Below, piece by piece: positions 61,421 through 64,000 of a stretch of 64,000 bases of DNA; position 1 is the first letter of the stretch; every line of letters begins with the position of its first letter. The stretch comes from Bacillus sp. EB106-08-02-XG196 (lineage in GTDB: Bacteria; Bacillota; Bacilli; Bacillales; Cytobacillaceae). Position numbers and translations under genes: made by a program. The notes under the pieces are model-generated. The model was not told the DNA's origin, made no database searches, and saw only the letters and a program-made list of their open reading frames with translations. The stretch lies in the NCBI RefSeq assembly GCF_013396335.1, contig NZ_JABWSY010000008.1, forward strand, positions 186,001-250,000. Reading direction: 5' to 3'.

Positions 61421-61442
61421 CGGGGAGTGACAGGCACGGGAA

Positions 61443-61640
61443 AACGACTTCGGACACTATCTTGCTTTTTCCGCTCTTCCCTGTCCGAAGTCACCACCAC
61501 TTCGGACACACTCTCTCTTTTTCCGCTCTTCCCTGTCCGAAGTCACCACCTCTTCGGACACTCTCTTGCTTTTTCAGCTCTTCCCTGTCCGAAGCCCCCA
61601 CCACTTCGGACACACTCTCTCTTTTTCCGCTCTTCGTTGT
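61443..61640. repeat. Tandem array of 52-bp hairpin units (family A, three units plus partials)
   Basis: GTCCGAAG begins at 61483, 61535 and 61587. GTGACAGGCACGGG precedes it as at 57763. The array ends within TCTTCGTTGTCCACCC, directly before the 78-bp leader of the replication genes. Confidence 0.9.
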
Positions 61641-61646
61641 CCACCC

Positions 61647-61724
61647 ATGTCCACAATTTTGTAACAACTTTCTGCAAACCACCCTGTCCTTTCCCCTCAC
61701 TTTTTCCTATATAGAAGGTGAGAG
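61647..61724 (+). promoter_or_regulatory. 78-bp leader shared with the gene at 21.2 kb
   Basis: Collinear with 21071-21148, about three quarters identical. CTCAC and GTGAG form the palindrome around the TATATAG core here, where the other copy has CCCTCTA and TAGAGGG, so the arms differ but pair in both. It lies 70-150 bp before the replication gene. Confidence 0.65.
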
Positions 61725-61796
61725 AACAGTGAGCCGTTCGAGGATACCAACTGCGATGTTTTCACTGTTTCGATGATAATTAGAGGAGAGATTCAG

Positions 61797-62534
61797 ATGA
61801 GTACGTTATTGATTAATGAAGCGCCGTTGATGATTGTTCCGTCTTTGGCCGTGAAGATTGGAATAAATGAGGCGGTGGTACTGCAGCAGATTCATTATTG
61901 GCTTGGCAGGAGTAAGCATCAAATTAAGGGAAGAAAATGGGTGTACAACACCTATGAGGATTGGCAGGAGCAGTTCCCCTTTTGGTCGATTAGTACCATT
62001 AAGCGTACGTTTCATTCGTTAGAAAAACTTGGAGTTGTGGTATCGGACAATTGGAATGCTATGAAGCTGGATAAAACGAAATGGTATACGATCAATTATG
62101 AGCAATTGGCAAACATCGAACAGCGTTGTGAGCCATCCTCGACTCAACCTGAACCAACGGCGGTGTCAGAACAGACTCCAATACAGTTCAGCTTGAACCC
62201 AGCAATACCAGAGAGTACTTCAGAGATTACAACAGAGAAAAAGACTATCCCGTTTGCCGACATCATCCAGTACTTGAATGAAAAAACCGGCAAGAGCTTT
62301 AAACCCGATTCCCGTAAAACCAAGGACCTGATTCAAGCAAGATTTAACGAGGGTTTTACGCTGGAGGATTTTAAAAAGGTGATGGACCTAAAGTCAGCAG
62401 AATGGCAGCAGGATGCTAAATGGAGTAAATTCCTCCGCCCTGAAACTCTGTTTGGAACCAAATTTGAATCGTATCTCAATCAGCAGCCTGGACAAAAAAT
62501 GTTGTCTGAGGAGGCGTTTAATCTTGAAGACTAA
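61797..62534 (+). CDS. Phage-type replication initiation protein (wHTH plus conserved phage C-terminal domain)
   Basis: A 245-residue protein. Residues 1-110 form a winged helix (GINEAVVLQQIHYWLGRSKH, FWSISTIKRTFHSLEKLGVV). Residues 160-240 match the domain found at the C terminus of phage replication proteins: IIQYLNEKTGKSFKPDSRKT, LIQARFNEGFTLEDFKKVMD and FLRPETLFGTKFESYLNQ. GAGGAGAG before the ATG at 61797 sets the start, eight codons inside the longest frame. The following two genes make it the initiator of a phage-like or integrative-element replication module. Confidence 0.82.
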   Translation: MSTLLINEAPLMIVPSLAVKIGINEAVVLQQIHYWLGRSKHQIKGRKWVYNTYEDWQEQFPFWSISTIKRTFHSLEKLGVVVSDNWNAMKLDKTKWYTINYEQLANIEQRCEPSSTQPEPTAVSEQTPIQFSLNPAIPESTSEITTEKKTIPFADIIQYLNEKTGKSFKPDSRKTKDLIQARFNEGFTLEDFKKVMDLKSAEWQQDAKWSKFLRPETLFGTKFESYLNQQPGQKMLSEEAFNLED

Positions 62535-62862
62535 ACGAGAGACTTATGCACTACTGGAGCAAATCTATCTTTATTACGAGCAGTTTCCAATCAATCAGCA
62601 AAAAATTGATAGCTGGCATGAGGCACTAAAGGATTTCTCTTATGAACGGTTACATAAAAATCTATTGAACTATGTAACACATTCCAGCTTCCCTCCAAAA
62701 ATTTGTGATCTTATCTCGACTTCAGATGGATGTCACGCGCGAGTTCCAGACGCGGCAGAGACATATACACAGCTGATAAATGACCAGCCTCCAGCAAACG
62801 AGGAAGTGATCAAAGCGGAGCTGGCTAAAATACGAAAACTACTCGGCATTCAGAGGAACTAA
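62524..62862 (+). CDS. Helicase loader, phage G39P-like
   Basis: A 112-residue protein. YLYYEQFPINQQKIDSWHEA, LKDFSYERLHKNLLNYV and SSFPPKICDLIS follow the pattern of the G39P/DnaB-loader family (helix pairs, then FPPTIADLI). The start is TTG at 62524, nine bases after AGGAGG, inside the end of the initiator gene. The longer upstream frame has no ribosome binding site. It sits between initiator and helicase, the usual place for a loader. Confidence 0.72.
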   Translation: MKTKRETYALLEQIYLYYEQFPINQQKIDSWHEALKDFSYERLHKNLLNYVTHSSFPPKICDLISTSDGCHARVPDAAETYTQLINDQPPANEEVIKAELAKIRKLLGIQRN

Positions 62863-62863
62863 A

Positions 62864-64000
62864 ATGGAGAGTTACGTAGTCAACAGTCAAGCCGTGGAAG
62901 AGGCCTTTGTCGGGTCGTTCTTTTTAGACAATCAGCTGGCGCAGGAATGCACGGTTCAACCGGAACAGCTCTCCTCTCCCGCCTTAAGAATACTTTATAG
63001 TGTGATTCAATCGTTAACAAAGAAGGGAAAACCGATTGACCCGGTAACCGTTCTTGAGGAGATTGGAGTGGATCGAATTGGCAGTGTAGGAGGGATTACG
63101 TATATTATCCAGCTTGCAGCATGGGTCCCTTCGGTTGCTCACTTCCACGCATATGAAGAAGCCGTCAAGAGCCATCATAAACGCCGGAAGGCCCTAGCCT
63201 ATATGGAGGAATTCCAAATGAAAGCCAGGGATGGGGACATTGAACAGGTGGTTAGTGAAGGAATACAACAATTAATGGCGCTAGAAGACAATCAAACAGA
63301 CGGAGAAGATAGCGGTGAAATTTCCCCTTGTTTAATTGAATTATATGGGGAAGGCGAGTCCGATCTCGGTGACATACCTGGATGCTCCTCTGGCTTTACG
63401 AAGCTTGATAGTCTCACAGGCGGCTTTCAGGAATCCGATTTGATCATCATCGGTGCTCGCCCAAGCGTAGGAAAGACTGCCTTTGCCCTAAATCTGGCAC
63501 TTCACCATGCCGTTCAAGATGTCAGTGTCATCTTCTCGCTAGAAATGTCCAAAAAGCAATTGTTAAAGCGCGCTGTCTGTATAAGCGAAGAAATTAGTTC
63601 GGTGAAACTTCGGAATCCCTATCGTTATTTTTCGGAGGACGATTGGAGCAAATATACAAATGCGCTTAGGCAGATTGCGGGCAGCCAGCTGCACATTTTT
63701 GATAAAGCCGGCATGAATGTGAACTATATTTATTCAAAGGTGCGCAGGTTGAGAAAGAAGTTTGGAGAGCAGGCACGATTACTCGTGATCATCGATTATC
63801 TTCAGCTCATTGATGGAGACATCAAGCACAAAGGAAATCGCCAGGCGGAGATCAGTGAAATCAGCCGGTTCTTAAAGAAGCTGGCACGTGAGTTGAATGT
63901 CAGTGTGATTGCCCTCTCGCAGCTGAGCCGGGGCGTCGAGGCCAGACAGGATAAACGCCCGATGCTTTCCGATCTCCGTGAAAGCGGCCAAATCGAACAG
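62864..64000 (+). CDS. DnaB-type replicative helicase, 3' end outside window
   Basis: The frame starts at an ATG at 62864 (MESYVVNSQAVEEAFVGSFF), one base after the loader stop, with GAGGA before it, and stays open to the window end (379 residues). The N-terminal DnaB domain is followed by an AAA+/RecA-like core: Walker A GARPSVGKTAFALNLA, LEMSKKQLLKRAV, VIIDYLQLIDGD (Walker B) and ALSQLSRGVEARQDKRPMLS with DLRESGQIEQ. Being next to a phage-type initiator and loader, it is a second, element-borne DnaB rather than the host's (inference). Confidence 0.88.
   Translation, partial: MESYVVNSQAVEEAFVGSFFLDNQLAQECTVQPEQLSSPALRILYSVIQSLTKKGKPIDPVTVLEEIGVDRIGSVGGITYIIQLAAWVPSVAHFHAYEEAVKSHHKRRKALAYMEEFQMKARDGDIEQVVSEGIQQLMALEDNQTDGEDSGEISPCLIELYGEGESDLGDIPGCSSGFTKLDSLTGGFQESDLIIIGARPSVGKTAFALNLALHHAVQDVSVIFSLEMSKKQLLKRAVCISEEISSVKLRNPYRYFSEDDWSKYTNALRQIAGSQLHIFDKAGMNVNYIYSKVRRLRKKFGEQARLLVIIDYLQLIDGDIKHKGNRQAEISEISRFLKKLARELNVSVIALSQLSRGVEARQDKRPMLSDLRESGQIEQ

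Noticed and set aside
62413..62523. Longer N terminus for the loader gene
   Set aside because: It would overlap the initiator gene by 120 bases in another frame; the TTG at 62524 has an AGGAGG at the right distance.

Overview
The window looks like chromosome of a low-GC Gram-positive, spore-former-type Bacillaceae (a soil Bacillus/Neobacillus-like organism is my guess). The reasons are AGGAGG-type ribosome binding sites, sigma-A promoters, CcpA cre boxes, YesM/YesN-type two-component systems, lipoprotein binding proteins, an Fnr box of the Bacillus type and LysM/NlpC and CWB2 wall proteins. It is mostly ordinary metabolic chromosome, but the intergenic DNA is unusually rich in repeats.

Layout. 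1-9.4 kb (minus): a beta-mannoside uptake and breakdown operon (binding protein, two permeases, histidine kinase, AraC-type response regulator, GH2 beta-mannosidase, zinc alcohol dehydrogenase), with a separately transcribed GH130 phosphorylase at 9.6-10.7 kb; both units have cre-like boxes. 11-16.2 kb (minus): a four-carbon acid-sugar (D-threonate/D-erythronate type) catabolic cluster, KdgT-like permease, DUF1537 kinase, PdxA2 dehydrogenase and a PrpR_N regulator without the sigma-54 contact loop. 16.7-21 kb: Gfo/Idh/MocA oxidoreductase, PHP phosphatase, AtoE-type transporter. 21-23.2 kb: a winged-helix replication-like protein and a decayed nucleoside deoxyribosyltransferase. 23.2-27.8 kb: MarR regulator divergent from PatB C-S lyase, APC permease, a double AhpD-fold protein and RidA. 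28.9-35.6 kb: DUF5317 membrane protein, a 35-residue membrane peptide, and three cyclic-di-GMP proteins (GGDEF-HD-GYP, PAS-GGDEF, HD-GYP). 36-41.5 kb: LysM/NlpC endopeptidase, NERD protein, AraC-GyrI regulator, Fnr-box-controlled PAS protein, aldose epimerase. 43-51.4 kb (minus): a xylose-type ABC transporter with a three-component sensing system (XylFII-like binding protein, LytS-like kinase, YesN-like regulator). 52-57.2 kb (minus): lipoprotein, GH18-CWB2 and subtilisin-CWB2 wall proteins. 58-60.9 kb: anaerobic ribonucleotide reductase nrdDG behind tandem NrdR boxes and a cobalamin riboswitch. 61.8-64 kb: a phage-type replication module (wHTH initiator, G39P-like loader, DnaB-type helicase, cut by the window end).

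The most unusual material is between genes. At least four families of tandem hairpin units, largely unrelated in sequence, share a 52-bp period (five helical turns). Two families sit inside small elements with GGCT-type terminal inverted repeats and perfect 8-bp target duplications (16440-16704, 51551-51865, 42238-42513), so the arrays are carried by non-autonomous transposons. One insertion has a paralogous empty site in this window. A 400-bp repeat carrying three palindromes occurs in several copies; two copies, each followed by a 52-bp array, flank nrdDG as direct repeats. Gene starts were chosen by ribosome binding site, so several differ from the longest open frame. No database search was possible; family names rest on motifs I recognise.
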